IMG/VR virus record: IMGVR_UViG_3300044732_000635
Span: 1-43,989 of that record
Source: a virus
DNA: 43,989 nt
Direction: 5' to 3' (one strand)
Shown: piece after piece, positions 22,696 to 30,853 of the stretch
How positions within the stretch are numbered: position 1 is the stretch's first letter
How the letters are laid out: every line of letters begins with the position of its first letter
Notes under the pieces: model-generated
The model's input: only the letters and a program-made list of their open reading frames with translations
Databases searched by the model: none
Told to the model about the DNA's origin: nothing
Made by a program: the position numbers and the translations under genes

Positions 22696-24535
22696 GCTTG
22701 GCCTCCTCGTAGCCGTACCCCATCGCCCACGTTGAGCCGATGACTTCTCCATCTGCGATCAGCGGCACGCCCATGAACTCGTACTGCTCCATCACCTTCT
22801 TCATCTCGCGCACGACATCGTCGGCTTCACCGATCGGTGCCTGCCCGAGAACCTCATCGTGGATCGGGAGCAGGAAGTGCTCACCGAGTCCAACCTCGTG
22901 CATGTTGACGATCGCCTGTGCGAGCACGTCGCGAGCCGTCGACTGCACGATGTAGTTCGTCGCTGCGTACAAGCGGTCACGGTCAAGCGGAAGATGCCGA
23001 CCACTCGGGGTCACCACTTCCTTCGCACCGTGCTCGGCACGCGACTGCAGCGAACGCGAGTAGCGAGCAATGCCGAGGTACGTCTGGTCGTAAGCCTTGA
23101 TGGCCTGACGCACCGACGCAATGTCCGCACCAGTCTGGCGAGACAGCGTCTCGGCTCCACCGCCGTACACCTTGCCGAACGCCACACCCTTAGCGATCTT
23201 GCGCTGCTTCGACGTGAAGTCGTCACCGAACAGCATGCCAGCAGTGAAGTCGTGCAGGTCAGTACCCGACTTGATCGCGTTGATCATCTGCTTATCGCCA
23301 GCGAGACCAGCGAGCACGCGCATCTCGATCTGCGAGTAGTCGATCGAGATCATCGTCTGACCAGGATCAGCGACGAAGCATCGACGCACCATCCAGTCGC
23401 TCGACGGCAACTGCTGCAGCGGCGGACGCGACACCGACATGCGAGCCGTGCGAGCCTGCAGCGTGCCGATCCACGGGTGCAGACGATCGTCAGCATCCTT
23501 GAGATCGAGGAACGCCTGCGCGTACGCGGTGTCCCACTTTTCGGCGCGCTTCGCGCGAAGGATGGCGTCAGCAAGAGGGTTAGGCTCGCGTGCACCGATG
23601 CGCTTCCAGTCGCGATCGAGATCGGCAAGCGGCAGCAGCACAGCCTTGTCAACCTTCGCAGCGCCCGAGGGTGTCGTCTCAGACAGCGTCTCCCCCATCG
23701 CCGTCAGAGCCGTAGCAACCTGAGCAGTCGAGTTGATCGACGTGATGCCGTAACGGGTAGCGACCTTGGAGAACTCCACCGACTCGGCCTGCAGACGCTC
23801 ACGCAGCCGCTCCGTGTACGCCACGTCCAAGCGCATGCCCTTGCGCTGCATCAAGCAGACGACCCACTGCAAGCGATGCTCAAAGTCAACGAGCGACTGG
23901 AAGCCAGCCTGCTTGCACAGATCGCGCAGCACCTCGAACACACGGAACGTCAGCAGCGTGTCAACGCCCGCGTACTTGAGCAGAATCGGATCGTCCTCAT
24001 CGATGATCGCCCAGCCAGTGTCGACCGTAGCCTTCAACTCACGGAAGCGGTCCTTGAGCGCTTGCTCTGAATCGGGAGCCGACGCATCGACCCAGATCGC
24101 GGCGAGACGCTTGAGCGAATGCCCCGAGCCACCTTCCATCTCGGTGCGTGGGTCAAGCAGATGAGCAAGGATACGGGTGTCGAGAATGCGACCCTCGAAC
24201 TTCTCGAGCGACACACCGACGTGACGGTCAACCACGAGCATGTCGAACGGCGCGTTGTGCGCGATGAGGAAGGGCGTCGAGATCAACGCCTTCTGGATCA
24301 TTGCGCGCCAGCGAGCGACGTTGAGCACCCACGCCTCAGTGGCATTGCCGAACTGCACCGTGTAGGCACGGAAGTGGGGAGAGTAGATGTCGAGCCCACT
24401 CGTCTCAGTATCGAAGGCAACAATGCGCTGTGCCGAAAGCCACTCCTCGAACTTACGACGATCGTCATCAGACTCGACAACGCGCACCACGCAGGCACTC
24501 GAGTCGAGGGTCACATCAAACGTCTTCATCTTCAT
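22682..24535 (-). CDS. Family A DNA polymerase with 3'-5' exonuclease domain
   Basis: A 617-residue replicative polymerase. The exonuclease motif I is VAFDTETSGLD near residue 38, and FLIAHNAPFDMLVVDR is exo II. Polymerase motif A is DYSQIEMRVLAGLAGD (near 395), motif B RKIAKGVAFGKVYGGG, and motif C LPIHDEVLGQAP (near 575) with the catalytic Asp. It copies phage DNA with the adjacent primase-helicase. ATG at 24535 (or 24529) overlaps the upstream small acidic gene. No 5' nuclease domain is present, as in T7-type enzymes. Confidence 0.95.
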   Translation of the reverse strand: MKMKTFDVTLDSSACVVRVVESDDDRRKFEEWLSAQRIVAFDTETSGLDIYSPHFRAYTVQFGNATEAWVLNVARWRAMIQKALISTPFLIAHNAPFDMLVVDRHVGVSLEKFEGRILDTRILAHLLDPRTEMEGGSGHSLKRLAAIWVDASAPDSEQALKDRFRELKATVDTGWAIIDEDDPILLKYAGVDTLLTFRVFEVLRDLCKQAGFQSLVDFEHRLQWVVCLMQRKGMRLDVAYTERLRERLQAESVEFSKVATRYGITSINSTAQVATALTAMGETLSETTPSGAAKVDKAVLLPLADLDRDWKRIGAREPNPLADAILRAKRAEKWDTAYAQAFLDLKDADDRLHPWIGTLQARTARMSVSRPPLQQLPSSDWMVRRCFVADPGQTMISIDYSQIEMRVLAGLAGDKQMINAIKSGTDLHDFTAGMLFGDDFTSKQRKIAKGVAFGKVYGGGAETLSRQTGADIASVRQAIKAYDQTYLGIARYSRSLQSRAEHGAKEVVTPSGRHLPLDRDRLYAATNYIVQSTARDVLAQAIVNMHEVGLGEHFLLPIHDEVLGQAPIGEADDVVREMKKVMEQYEFMGVPLIADGEVIGSTWAMGYGYEEAKHGND

Positions 24536-24701
24536 CGTCCCATTCGTAGAGCGGAAACACAGGGTCAGGCGCAAAGCTGAAGGAGTGGTCCGAAGTAGTC
24601 AGACGGGTATCGCCGTCGTACTCCTCGGCCTCCTCGAGGTCGGGCGGCTCGACATCGATCGAGAACACCGCGACCCCGAGGATGCGGAAGGTCAACTTCA
24701 C
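24516..24701 (-). CDS. Small acidic hypothetical protein
   Basis: A 61-residue protein with a beta-like start (MKLTFRILGVAVFSIDVEPP) and strongly acidic middle and end (DLEEAEEYDGDT, DDEDEDV). It overlaps the primase-helicase end (ATGA) and the polymerase start. Tight coupling between two replication enzymes suggests a replisome accessory or DNA mimic, but nothing proves it. Confidence 0.65.
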   Translation of the reverse strand: MKLTFRILGVAVFSIDVEPPDLEEAEEYDGDTRLTTSDHSFSFAPDPVFPLYEWDDEDEDV

Positions 24702-27115
24702 GCCAGGCCCTCCGCCACACTCACACCCGACACGAGCGGAGTCTCGGGAGGCAGCCGCTCCACATCGACCTCGTCCTCGAGGTCAGGGAAGTCCGACGGA
24801 CGCGCACGGCGGATACCGTCGAACGCGACACCGCCCTTCGACGCGCGCTTAGCGATACCGCGCTCCTCGAGCCAGGAGAAGAACTTGCGCCGAGTAACGA
24901 TCTCTGACGGCTTAAGGTTCTCGGCCTCGGCCCAATGCAGGTACGCATCGAACACGTCCTTACCGAGCACGCGCTTCGCATGCACATCCGCGATGAACAC
25001 ACCAGGCAGAAAGCCCGACAGAGGATCGCTCGTCGAGCGGTACTCCGTCGTCGCATGCTGGATCGGTGACGGGTCATCAAGCCCACGCGCGAACCACGTC
25101 ACGGAGCCACGCACCGCCCACGCCAGAATGCCCTGAGCCTCACCGAGCAGCACGTCAGGCAGACGGTGATCACGCTCATTCGGAGCGAAGTAGCGAGACC
25201 ACTCGATCAACTTCACGCGACGCCACAGGCCCTCATCCTGACCCTTGAACGACGGCTTGTTGTTCGTCGCCAGCATCAACTGGAATGTCGGACGGAAGGT
25301 GAAGAACTCCTTGCGCAGGAACCGAGCCGTCACCAGATCGCGGCCAGTCAACGACTTGAGCAGTGCCTCAGCCATCGGCTTATCGGCTTCACCCTCAGCA
25401 GCGAACACCAGACGCGCACCGCGCAGAGCCGCAAGGTCATTCGGGATTCCACCCGACGCCTTCTGCTCGAACGTGGAGAACGGGGTCGTCACCGAGATCG
25501 CCTCGAACACCTCAGACAAGGTCGACGTGAACACAGTCTTACCGTTCGCACCCGAACCCCACAGCACCGAGAAGCACTGCTCCGTCGTCTCCCCCGTAAT
25601 GCCGTAGCCGACGAGACGCTGCAGGTAGTCAACCATCACCGCGTCACCACGCATAACCTCGTGCAAGTACTGCACCCAGCGGGGACAGTCAGCAGTCGGG
25701 TCGTAGTCAAGATCGATGCGCTTCGTCAGCAGCAACAGCGGGTCATGCTCGAGCAGCACACCCTCCCGAAGATCGAGCACACCGTTACGCACTGCGAGCA
25801 GGTGATGGTGACGGTCCAGATCCTCGATGCGGGTAGCCACCATCGGCAACGCCTTGATCTCAGACAGCACCGCATCGATGCCGCGCTTCGACGCGCAGTA
25901 CTTCGCCCACGCCTTCCAGCGGCGAGCCTCAGCCTGCAACTGCTGGTCGTTACCAGCGGACTCCATCAGCGCATCAGCGATGTCACCGACAAGGTCAGCC
26001 GACTCATGCACCAAGGCGCGGGAACGCTCGAGGCGATCCTCAGTCCAGATGCCGTTCGACAGCACGAGGAAGCCGATCTCCTCGATGTAGCGCAACGCCG
26101 TGCCATGCTGCGCTGCTAGCGCTGCCACGTAGCGGGCGTTTCCCAGATCCGTCAACGGAAACAGATTCTCGTCACGCTGCATCAGAGCCAGCGCAGTCGA
26201 CGTGGTGGCGGGAGTAGTCGTCACCGCGTGGATCAGCGCGTTCGGGAAACCAGCGAAGTCAGAGGCAAGCCAGTCGGTGAGATCCATACCATCAGGAAGA
26301 GCCAGCACCTTCACCGTCACGCCCATGTCAGCGAGCGCATCGGCAAGCGTGGTCGAAAACGAGCGGCCAGCATTGTCACCATCGCCAGCCAACACGATCG
26401 GACGGTTAGGCACCCACGCCACGATCTGCTCAGCGAGTTCGCGACCAGCCAGACCAGCACCACGCACCGCGATCGCGTCATAGCCGACAGCGCACGCAGT
26501 CAGCGCATCACCAGGGCCTTCCGTGATGATGACCTCATCCCAGCCAGAATCGCCAGAGAAGAACCCAAGGCGAGACCACGAACCTTGCTCGGGATTGCGC
26601 GGCCCATACCAACGGACCTTCGCCTCGGGATCGATAGCGCGAGCCTGGAAACCGAGCGCAACGCCATCGGGATTGCAGAACGGCACCACCAGGCGAGTAC
26701 CACCAGGAAGGTCAGCAGCCTTGCCAAGGCCGAGGCGCTCGAAGTCGTAGTTGTCAATGGCAAAGCGCTCGAGCGCATACTCACGCACCGCGATCGACAC
26801 ACCAGCCGCGTAGCGGTCAAGGTCAGCACGCAGCGCGGCGATGGTTGCGATGTCAAGCGGCGCAGTGCGCTCGGAAGAGATCGCAACACCAGTCACCTCA
26901 GTGATGCCACGGAGGTCAGAGAACGACAGCCCCACAGCAGCGAGCACCCTCGCCGTGTCACAGCCAGCACGGCACTTAAGCAGCCCAGTGCCGTCAGGGG
27001 TGACCGCGATGCGCAGGGACGCTTGAGCGTCACTATGTGCAGGGCAATGCGCCAGCCAGCCGTCATGCTGCTGCTGCACACTGCCAAAGCGATCAAGCAG
27101 TTCTGTAAGTCTCAA
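24698..27115 (-). CDS. Primase-helicase fusion
   Basis: An 805-residue replication protein. A CHC2-like zinc finger has Cys/His at residues 24, 27, 48 and 52. A TOPRIM primase core includes VIITEGPGDALTACAVGYDA and IVLAGDGDNAGRSF. A D5-type helicase domain has Walker A FSVLWGSGANGKTVFT near residue 520 and VFAAEGEADK. LMLATNNKPSFKGQDEGLWR is a conserved D5 segment ending in an Arg finger candidate. The start is TTG with GGAGG just upstream, which could keep expression modest. It follows a terminator and repeat copy C, so it heads its own operon. Confidence 0.93.
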   Translation of the reverse strand: MRLTELLDRFGSVQQQHDGWLAHCPAHSDAQASLRIAVTPDGTGLLKCRAGCDTARVLAAVGLSFSDLRGITEVTGVAISSERTAPLDIATIAALRADLDRYAAGVSIAVREYALERFAIDNYDFERLGLGKAADLPGGTRLVVPFCNPDGVALGFQARAIDPEAKVRWYGPRNPEQGSWSRLGFFSGDSGWDEVIITEGPGDALTACAVGYDAIAVRGAGLAGRELAEQIVAWVPNRPIVLAGDGDNAGRSFSTTLADALADMGVTVKVLALPDGMDLTDWLASDFAGFPNALIHAVTTTPATTSTALALMQRDENLFPLTDLGNARYVAALAAQHGTALRYIEEIGFLVLSNGIWTEDRLERSRALVHESADLVGDIADALMESAGNDQQLQAEARRWKAWAKYCASKRGIDAVLSEIKALPMVATRIEDLDRHHHLLAVRNGVLDLREGVLLEHDPLLLLTKRIDLDYDPTADCPRWVQYLHEVMRGDAVMVDYLQRLVGYGITGETTEQCFSVLWGSGANGKTVFTSTLSEVFEAISVTTPFSTFEQKASGGIPNDLAALRGARLVFAAEGEADKPMAEALLKSLTGRDLVTARFLRKEFFTFRPTFQLMLATNNKPSFKGQDEGLWRRVKLIEWSRYFAPNERDHRLPDVLLGEAQGILAWAVRGSVTWFARGLDDPSPIQHATTEYRSTSDPLSGFLPGVFIADVHAKRVLGKDVFDAYLHWAEAENLKPSEIVTRRKFFSWLEERGIAKRASKGGVAFDGIRRARPSDFPDLEDEVDVERLPPETPLVSGVSVAEGLA

Positions 27116-27143
27116 GGTTCCTCCATTGCTCGGACACCTTGAT

Positions 27144-27163
27144 CAGGTCTCAGTGGTGCCGAA
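27144..27163 (+). repeat. 20-bp genome repeat, copy C
   Basis: CAGGTCTCAGTGGTGCCGAA. It lies between the terminator at 27172-27208 and the primase start at 27115, where an operon promoter would be expected. Confidence 0.95.
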
Positions 27164-27171
27164 ATGCGAAA

Positions 27172-27208
27172 GACGGCGGCAGCCCTCGGGAAGAGAGCCA
27201 CCGCCGTC
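27172..27208 (-). terminator. Intrinsic terminator after transglycosylase gene
   Basis: GACGGCGG and CCGCCGTC form a perfect 8-bp stem with a 21-base loop, followed on the minus strand by TTTCGCATTT. It lies 9 bp after the transglycosylase stop. Confidence 0.75.
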
Positions 27209-27216
27209 GTCAAGAT

Positions 27217-27690
27217 TCACAGTGAGCAGGCGAACCTTCCGCCAGCCCAATGCTTCGCACCACGCTCGTCTCGCTCCCAGTTAAGGACCGTCGCAAACGC
27301 CATGTGCTGATAGAAGGGAGCCCACCGATTCATCGGTGTCGCCCGCAAACGAGCCGCAATCTCGCGACCTGTCTTCTTCCCGAATAGATGCTGCAACTCG
27401 GGGGTGATCATCCAAGTCGAACCACGCGCAAGCGCATCGTTGAACTGGAAAGCACCTCTGTAGCCGCCACTCTTGTTCGTCGAGAACCAGTGACCGTTAG
27501 ACTCGCGGCGCAGAACACACAAGGTGAACGTGCGCTGCGAAGGACGCCAATAGCGCCCGCGATACGGAGCCTTAAGGCCAGTCATCAAAGGAGACGACGC
27601 AGCGACCGACGTATCTGGGGTTGAAGCAACGGGCAGCGGAGCCGAAGGCCCAACCATCACCGCTGCTGCCAGGATCAATCCTTCCAGCAT
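27217..27690 (-). CDS. Secreted Rpf-like transglycosylase
   Basis: A 157-residue protein with a hydrophobic signal-like N-terminus (MLEGLILAAAVMVGPSAPLP) and a lysozyme-like domain. VLRRESNGHWFSTNKSGGYR holds the expected catalytic Glu (near residue 63), then GAFQFNDAL and the closing HWAGGRFAC. Resuscitation-promoting-factor-type enzymes cut peptidoglycan glycan strands. It sits in the early block, not the lysis cassette, so it may act in host-wall remodelling or as a second lysin. AGGAGG precedes the ATG. It ends at an intrinsic terminator. Confidence 0.75.
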   Translation of the reverse strand: MLEGLILAAAVMVGPSAPLPVASTPDTSVAASSPLMTGLKAPYRGRYWRPSQRTFTLCVLRRESNGHWFSTNKSGGYRGAFQFNDALARGSTWMITPELQHLFGKKTGREIAARLRATPMNRWAPFYQHMAFATVLNWERDERGAKHWAGGRFACSL

Positions 27691-27701
27691 TGTGTTACCT
27701 C

Positions 27702-27965
27702 CTAGCGGGCCCGAACCGCACGCTTATTGCGCACGACCTTCACCGCATCGGTGCGAACCGACGTCCACTGCCCATCAGGCGAGAACACGTCAATCCACTC
27801 GGAGTCGCCTTTGATGACATGACGGATGAACCGCCACTCACCGCGACGACCTGTCAGACGCAGGGACGTGCCCTGGTCAACGATGCGACTGTGAAGCCGC
27901 ATCGAGTAGTTGTGGGCGACACCTTCAACAGGGTCGCCGAACGGGTGCTGCCTTCTTCGCTTCAT
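27702..27965 (-). CDS. Small basic hypothetical protein
   Basis: An 87-residue, strongly basic protein. After a basic N-terminus (MKRRRQHPFGDP), a small beta-barrel-like region is visible (SLRLTGRRGEWRFIRHVIKG, WIDVFSPDG) with a basic C-terminus (VVRNKRAVRAR). GAGGAGG precedes the ATG. The composition suggests nucleic acid binding, SH3- or OB-like. It overlaps the upstream gene (ATGA). Not assigned to a family. Confidence 0.65.
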   Translation of the reverse strand: MKRRRQHPFGDPVEGVAHNYSMRLHSRIVDQGTSLRLTGRRGEWRFIRHVIKGDSEWIDVFSPDGQWTSVRTDAVKVVRNKRAVRAR

Positions 27966-28198
27966 CGAGCCTCCTCATGTGACCAACACTTACGAATAGC
28001 GTCAAACGCCATCTGTATTTCTTTCATGAATTCATCCCAATCAGAATTTGGATGGCTCTCCCAGATTTTCGCTACTGCTTGCTCTGCTTCATCAAGAGTG
28101 CGCTCGTCCTCTCGCACTTTGGCGATGAGGTTGCACCACATACACTCAGTCCAAGCGGGATGCGGTTCGGTGACAGGGCATAGCGGGTCGTGTGTCAT
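27962..28198 (-). CDS. Small Cys-containing hypothetical protein
   Basis: A 78-residue protein opening MTHDPLCPVTEPHPAWTECM and continuing WCNLIAKVREDERTLDEAEQ. The Cys spacing (C7, C19, C22) plus His could bind zinc, and a helical C-terminal half follows. It has GAGGAGAACAG ahead of the ATG and overlaps its neighbours at both ends. Similar short zinc-site proteins are common in actinophage early operons; no role is assigned. Confidence 0.65.
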   Translation of the reverse strand: MTHDPLCPVTEPHPAWTECMWCNLIAKVREDERTLDEAEQAVAKIWESHPNSDWDEFMKEIQMAFDAIRKCWSHEEAR

Positions 28199-28383
28199 AG
28201 ACTGTTCTCCTCGTGATAGCGGGCCTGACGCAGCCAAGCCTGTGCCTGATCCATCACCTCGTTCGGGCAGTGTTCGACGAGTGCCTCGTAACGGTTGCCG
28301 CAGTCACCGCAGTCCCACATGGTTGCCTCGACACCAGCGAGGTAGCCCTCGCGATACTCGATTGACTTCACTTCCACCACCAC
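28195..28383 (-). CDS. Small zinc-knuckle hypothetical protein
   Basis: A 62-residue protein with CGDCGNRYEALVEHC in the middle, a likely single zinc site, and a helical C-terminus (QAQAWLRQARYHEENSL). The start is one of several clustered GTG codons (28383 down to 28371) overlapping the upstream gene's end, so the exact N-terminus is uncertain. No family recognised. Confidence 0.6.
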   Translation of the reverse strand: MVVEVKSIEYREGYLAGVEATMWDCGDCGNRYEALVEHCPNEVMDQAQAWLRQARYHEENSL

Positions 28384-28712
28384 GGACCCTGCTCCTCAGC
28401 AGCGCGATCCTGCGCAGCGAAGTCGTACTTCGGGAACGGCAGTTGCTCCTGCGGCTCCTCGACAACATCAGTACCGCAGTCGTGCATCGGCACCAGCACA
28501 TCGAACTCGTGCTCGCCGTACACGTGATCACCGCATTGGATCTGGTAGCAGTCGTAGACCACACGGCTGATGTACAGCGGCGCGTAGTCCTCGAGTTCTT
28601 CATCGATACCGAAGCCCAACGCAAGTGCTTCGTCCACCCACGCCTGAATGTCGCGGACAGTGAGAACCTTCTTCGCGGGGGTGACAACAGAAATGATCGC
28701 CTCAGTAGGCAT
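28368..28712 (-). CDS. Hypothetical protein
   Basis: A 114-residue protein with a helical segment (VRDIQAWVDEALALGFGIDE) and a beta-rich region with Cys/His (VVYDCYQIQCGDHVYGEHEF), ending in a Trp cluster (GPWWWK). ATG at 28712 follows GGAAGAAGG and lies within the upstream nuclease gene's last codons, so the two are coupled. I do not recognise it. Confidence 0.6.
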   Translation of the reverse strand: MPTEAIISVVTPAKKVLTVRDIQAWVDEALALGFGIDEELEDYAPLYISRVVYDCYQIQCGDHVYGEHEFDVLVPMHDCGTDVVEEPQEQLPFPKYDFAAQDRAAEEQGPWWWK

Positions 28713-29100
28713 CGCTTGCCTTCTTCCAGTGGGAACGGACATACGGATCAGCCTTAACGAACTGCTCCGCGAGATTCATTCGCTGCAACAGCGCGAGGAG
28801 GGTGTCGTACGACATCACCGTGTATGCCTCGCCGATGCTTGCCTTTCGCTTCTTCATCACCAGTACGGCGAACGGAAGCCCTGCTCGCTGCGCTTGATCG
28901 TGAGCATCTTGCAGATGCTGTGCTACTGACCAGCGAGCAATGTCTTTGGCTTGCACACAGACAAGCCCATCTACGTGAACATCACCTAGATCACCAGCGC
29001 CTGCTTGGGCGGGACGGAACGCTTTGTGGCGAAGTTTGATGGCGTAGTCACGGAGTGCGGACTCGAAGGCAGTCCCGCGACGCTTATTCGCATTTACCAT
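28702..29100 (-). CDS. Holliday-junction resolvase-like PD-(D/E)XK nuclease
   Basis: A 132-residue protein matching the archaeal Hjc/phage resolvase layout. It has N-terminal RRGTAFESALRDY with the first acidic residue, then AGAGDLGDVHVDGLVCVQAK, which supplies the Asp and the Gln-X-Lys of the metal-binding site, and a helix with Gln (AQHLQDAHDQAQRAG). It would resolve branched DNA before packaging. The gene overlaps its upstream neighbour by 17 bp. The ATG has only a weak ribosome site. Confidence 0.75.
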   Translation of the reverse strand: MVNANKRRGTAFESALRDYAIKLRHKAFRPAQAGAGDLGDVHVDGLVCVQAKDIARWSVAQHLQDAHDQAQRAGLPFAVLVMKKRKASIGEAYTVMSYDTLLALLQRMNLAEQFVKADPYVRSHWKKASDAY

Positions 29101-29680
29101 TAGTCGCCTCGCGTATCAGGTCAACCCACGCGGTTAGCGCGCGCAGAGTGTTGAATGGGATTAGGTGGTCTGATGACCAGGCTTCGGTCCAACCAGAGAA
29201 GCCGTCCTCGCGAAACTCTCGGCGGTAAACACCAGTGGTTCGCATAGTGTTCTTGATTTCGTTCTCCACGCGTAGCACGTCAGAACCGATGCCAGACCAG
29301 GCATCAACCAACGACCATCCGTGGTTACGGTGGGTTGACATTCTCTGAGAGACATTTGTGGTGATCCCGTACTGGCGCTCCTGCCGACCTCGGCGGTCAC
29401 GAGCCAGTAGATAGAGGACTGCATCTCTAGACGGGTTGAATCCATACGTCGAGCAGTTCTTACATCTGAGCCTGAATCTGGTCAGGTCGTACACCTTGTA
29501 GGAGAACTCGCCACCGCAGTTTCCACACGCGAACACTAGGAAGGCTTTGTGGTTAGACCGCGCCTCCTGCACTGGCACCATGTCCACGCGGAGGAAGACG
29601 TTTCCCTCGGCCTCAATCTCTGAGATGAGTGCCTGGCGTCGCTCAGCACCGCGCTGGTGATTAGTGACAGGCCGAGCCAT
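29084..29680 (-). CDS. GIY-YIG-like nuclease with zinc ribbon
   Basis: About 198 residues. The first half has a zinc-ribbon pattern (CGNCGGEFSYK, then CKNC). The second half has LYLLARDRRGRQERQYGITT, where YLL and YGI stand for the two GIY-YIG strands, then NVSQRMSTHRNHG with the catalytic Arg/His, and VENEIKNTM with a Glu. Such nucleases are often mobile (homing) or act in DNA processing. ATG 29680 is used; GTG at 29695, with GGGG six to seven bases upstream, is an equally good start. It follows a long hairpin. Confidence 0.65.
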   Translation of the reverse strand: MARPVTNHQRGAERRQALISEIEAEGNVFLRVDMVPVQEARSNHKAFLVFACGNCGGEFSYKVYDLTRFRLRCKNCSTYGFNPSRDAVLYLLARDRRGRQERQYGITTNVSQRMSTHRNHGWSLVDAWSGIGSDVLRVENEIKNTMRTTGVYRREFREDGFSGWTEAWSSDHLIPFNTLRALTAWVDLIREATNGKCE

Positions 29681-29710
29681 GTTCTCGTTCTTCACACTTT
29701 TCCCCAATGG

Positions 29711-29748
29711 GGAGGACTAGTCGACCTGAATGAATCGACTAGCCCTCC
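29711..29748 (-). terminator. Long hairpin after membrane protein gene
   Basis: GGAGG-A-CTAGTCGA and TCGACTAG-C-CCTCC form a 14-bp stem with one mismatch and a 10-base loop. It lies just after the stop at 29756. No clear T run follows, so it may attenuate rather than end transcription; it could also mask the ribosome site of the next gene. Confidence 0.6.
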
Positions 29749-29755
29749 ACCTCAG

Positions 29756-30001
29756 TTATTCAGGACGCCCGTAGTCCGACAGGTCATGCCCGAGGTGAAC
29801 CTCACGCATGCGACGGTCACGGGACTTGCGGTACTCGCGCGAGTAGTGATCCTCACGCTCCGCGCCCGACTGGTACAGGACACCTGCAACGACCGCAGCG
29901 AAGATCAACACCACCAAGGCCATCAGCACGAGGTCGTTCGCGAGGATCTTCCCCAGGACAAGCCCGAAGACGAAGACCCCTGTGACTGCGAATGTCTTCA
30001 C
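29756..30001 (-). CDS. Small two-helix membrane protein
   Basis: An 81-residue protein with two hydrophobic segments (TFAVTGVFVFGLVLGKILA, LVLMALVVLIFAAVVAGVLY) and a charged cytosolic-type tail (REDHYSREYRKSRDRRMREV). GTG start overlaps the RDF gene stop (GTGA), so it is co-translated. Possible roles include superinfection exclusion or membrane anchoring of early proteins; holin is less likely because it is far from the endolysin. Confidence 0.65.
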   Translation of the reverse strand: MKTFAVTGVFVFGLVLGKILANDLVLMALVVLIFAAVVAGVLYQSGAEREDHYSREYRKSRDRRMREVHLGHDLSDYGRPE

Positions 30002-30672
30002 TCGTCACCGCCCTCGTACGCCCCCGTCAAGGTGCACACGGTCTTGGTGAACTTGCGCAGGAGACCGCTGTCCTTCGCAGTGAACTCCACCTGCTCGAGA
30101 GCGAGAGTGCCCACGGCCTTGCCGCCGTACGCTGCGAGATCCGACTCGACCTTGGCGATGTCACGAGCCATGCTCCACGAGCCAGTCTTGAACTCGAAGA
30201 TGCCCAGATCAGGAGCCTCAGCGAGACGGAAACGGATCGTGATGTCAGGCTGGCAGCCCGTACCACGCTCAGCAGCAGCCTTGCGATCAGCCAGGGAAGT
30301 GAACTTCGCACACTCGCACGGCTCACCAGCCTGATCCTCGGGGTACGACAGAGTCTGACCATCGCACTTACGGATCGGACCAGCACGGCCCCAGAGAGTC
30401 ATCGAGGAGAAGACCTTCTCCACGATGACGTCGACCTTGTTAGCGGAGGTGAAGACCTCCCAAGGCTGACGCTCGTTGTCCCACTGCTGAGCAGTACCAC
30501 CGAGCATGGTGGCGATGGTCTCAGCGAGTTCGGGATCATCAGTGGTGACACGGAAGTCATTCAGTGTCTGGGGACGCTTGCCAATCATGTGACCCGCACG
30601 GAAGCGGCCCACAGTGTCGAACGACTGGCGAGGCTTAGCGTCAGCCTCAACTGCAAACAGATTAATTGCCAT
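29998..30672 (-). CDS. Recombination directionality factor, phiC31 gp3-like
   Basis: A 224-residue protein resembling the phiC31 gp3 RDF family: AKPRQSFDTVGRFRAGHMIG near the N-terminus, LNDFRVTTDDPELAETIATM, WEVFTSANKVDVIVEK, then CDGQTL with Cys residues, RKAAAERGTGCQPDITIRFR and LGIFEFKTGSWSMARDI. These proteins bind the serine integrase and switch it from attP x attB to attL x attR recombination, i.e. excision. The partner integrase is at 16346-17716, about 13 kb away in the same genome. Confidence 0.8.
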   Translation of the reverse strand: MAINLFAVEADAKPRQSFDTVGRFRAGHMIGKRPQTLNDFRVTTDDPELAETIATMLGGTAQQWDNERQPWEVFTSANKVDVIVEKVFSSMTLWGRAGPIRKCDGQTLSYPEDQAGEPCECAKFTSLADRKAAAERGTGCQPDITIRFRLAEAPDLGIFEFKTGSWSMARDIAKVESDLAAYGGKAVGTLALEQVEFTAKDSGLLRKFTKTVCTLTGAYEGGDE

Positions 30673-30685
30673 GTGGTGTCTGTTC

Positions 30686-30853
30686 CTAACCGCGAGCCCT
30701 GATGGCCCGCATTGAGATGGACTTGCTCTTCATCTCCTTGCCGCACTTGCACCAGGCTTGTGCAGAAGGGAGTCCGTAAAGCACCACCCACTTGTCGGGG
30801 TGCTTACTGCACGAGAACTCCATAGGAGCCCCGTTGTACTGACTGGCACGCAT
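30686..30853 (-). CDS. 55-residue zinc-site protein
   Basis: A short gene encoding MRASQYNGAPMEFSCSKHPD..., with C15, H18, and later WCKCGKEM (C35, C37), so one zinc site is likely. The C-terminus is basic (KSKSISMRAIRARG). ATG at 30853 shares bases with the nuclease stop (TGATG) and has GGGGG upstream. It lies between the RecB-like nuclease and the RDF genes. No family recognised. Confidence 0.65.
   Translation of the reverse strand: MRASQYNGAPMEFSCSKHPDKWVVLYGLPSAQAWCKCGKEMKSKSISMRAIRARG

Noticed and set aside
22859-24070. 403-codon rightward frame opposite the DNA polymerase
   Set aside because: Arg/His/Leu-rich mirror of a conserved polymerase gene, with no ribosome site. The same applies to other long antisense frames, such as 26228-27142 and 25166-26119 opposite the primase-helicase.
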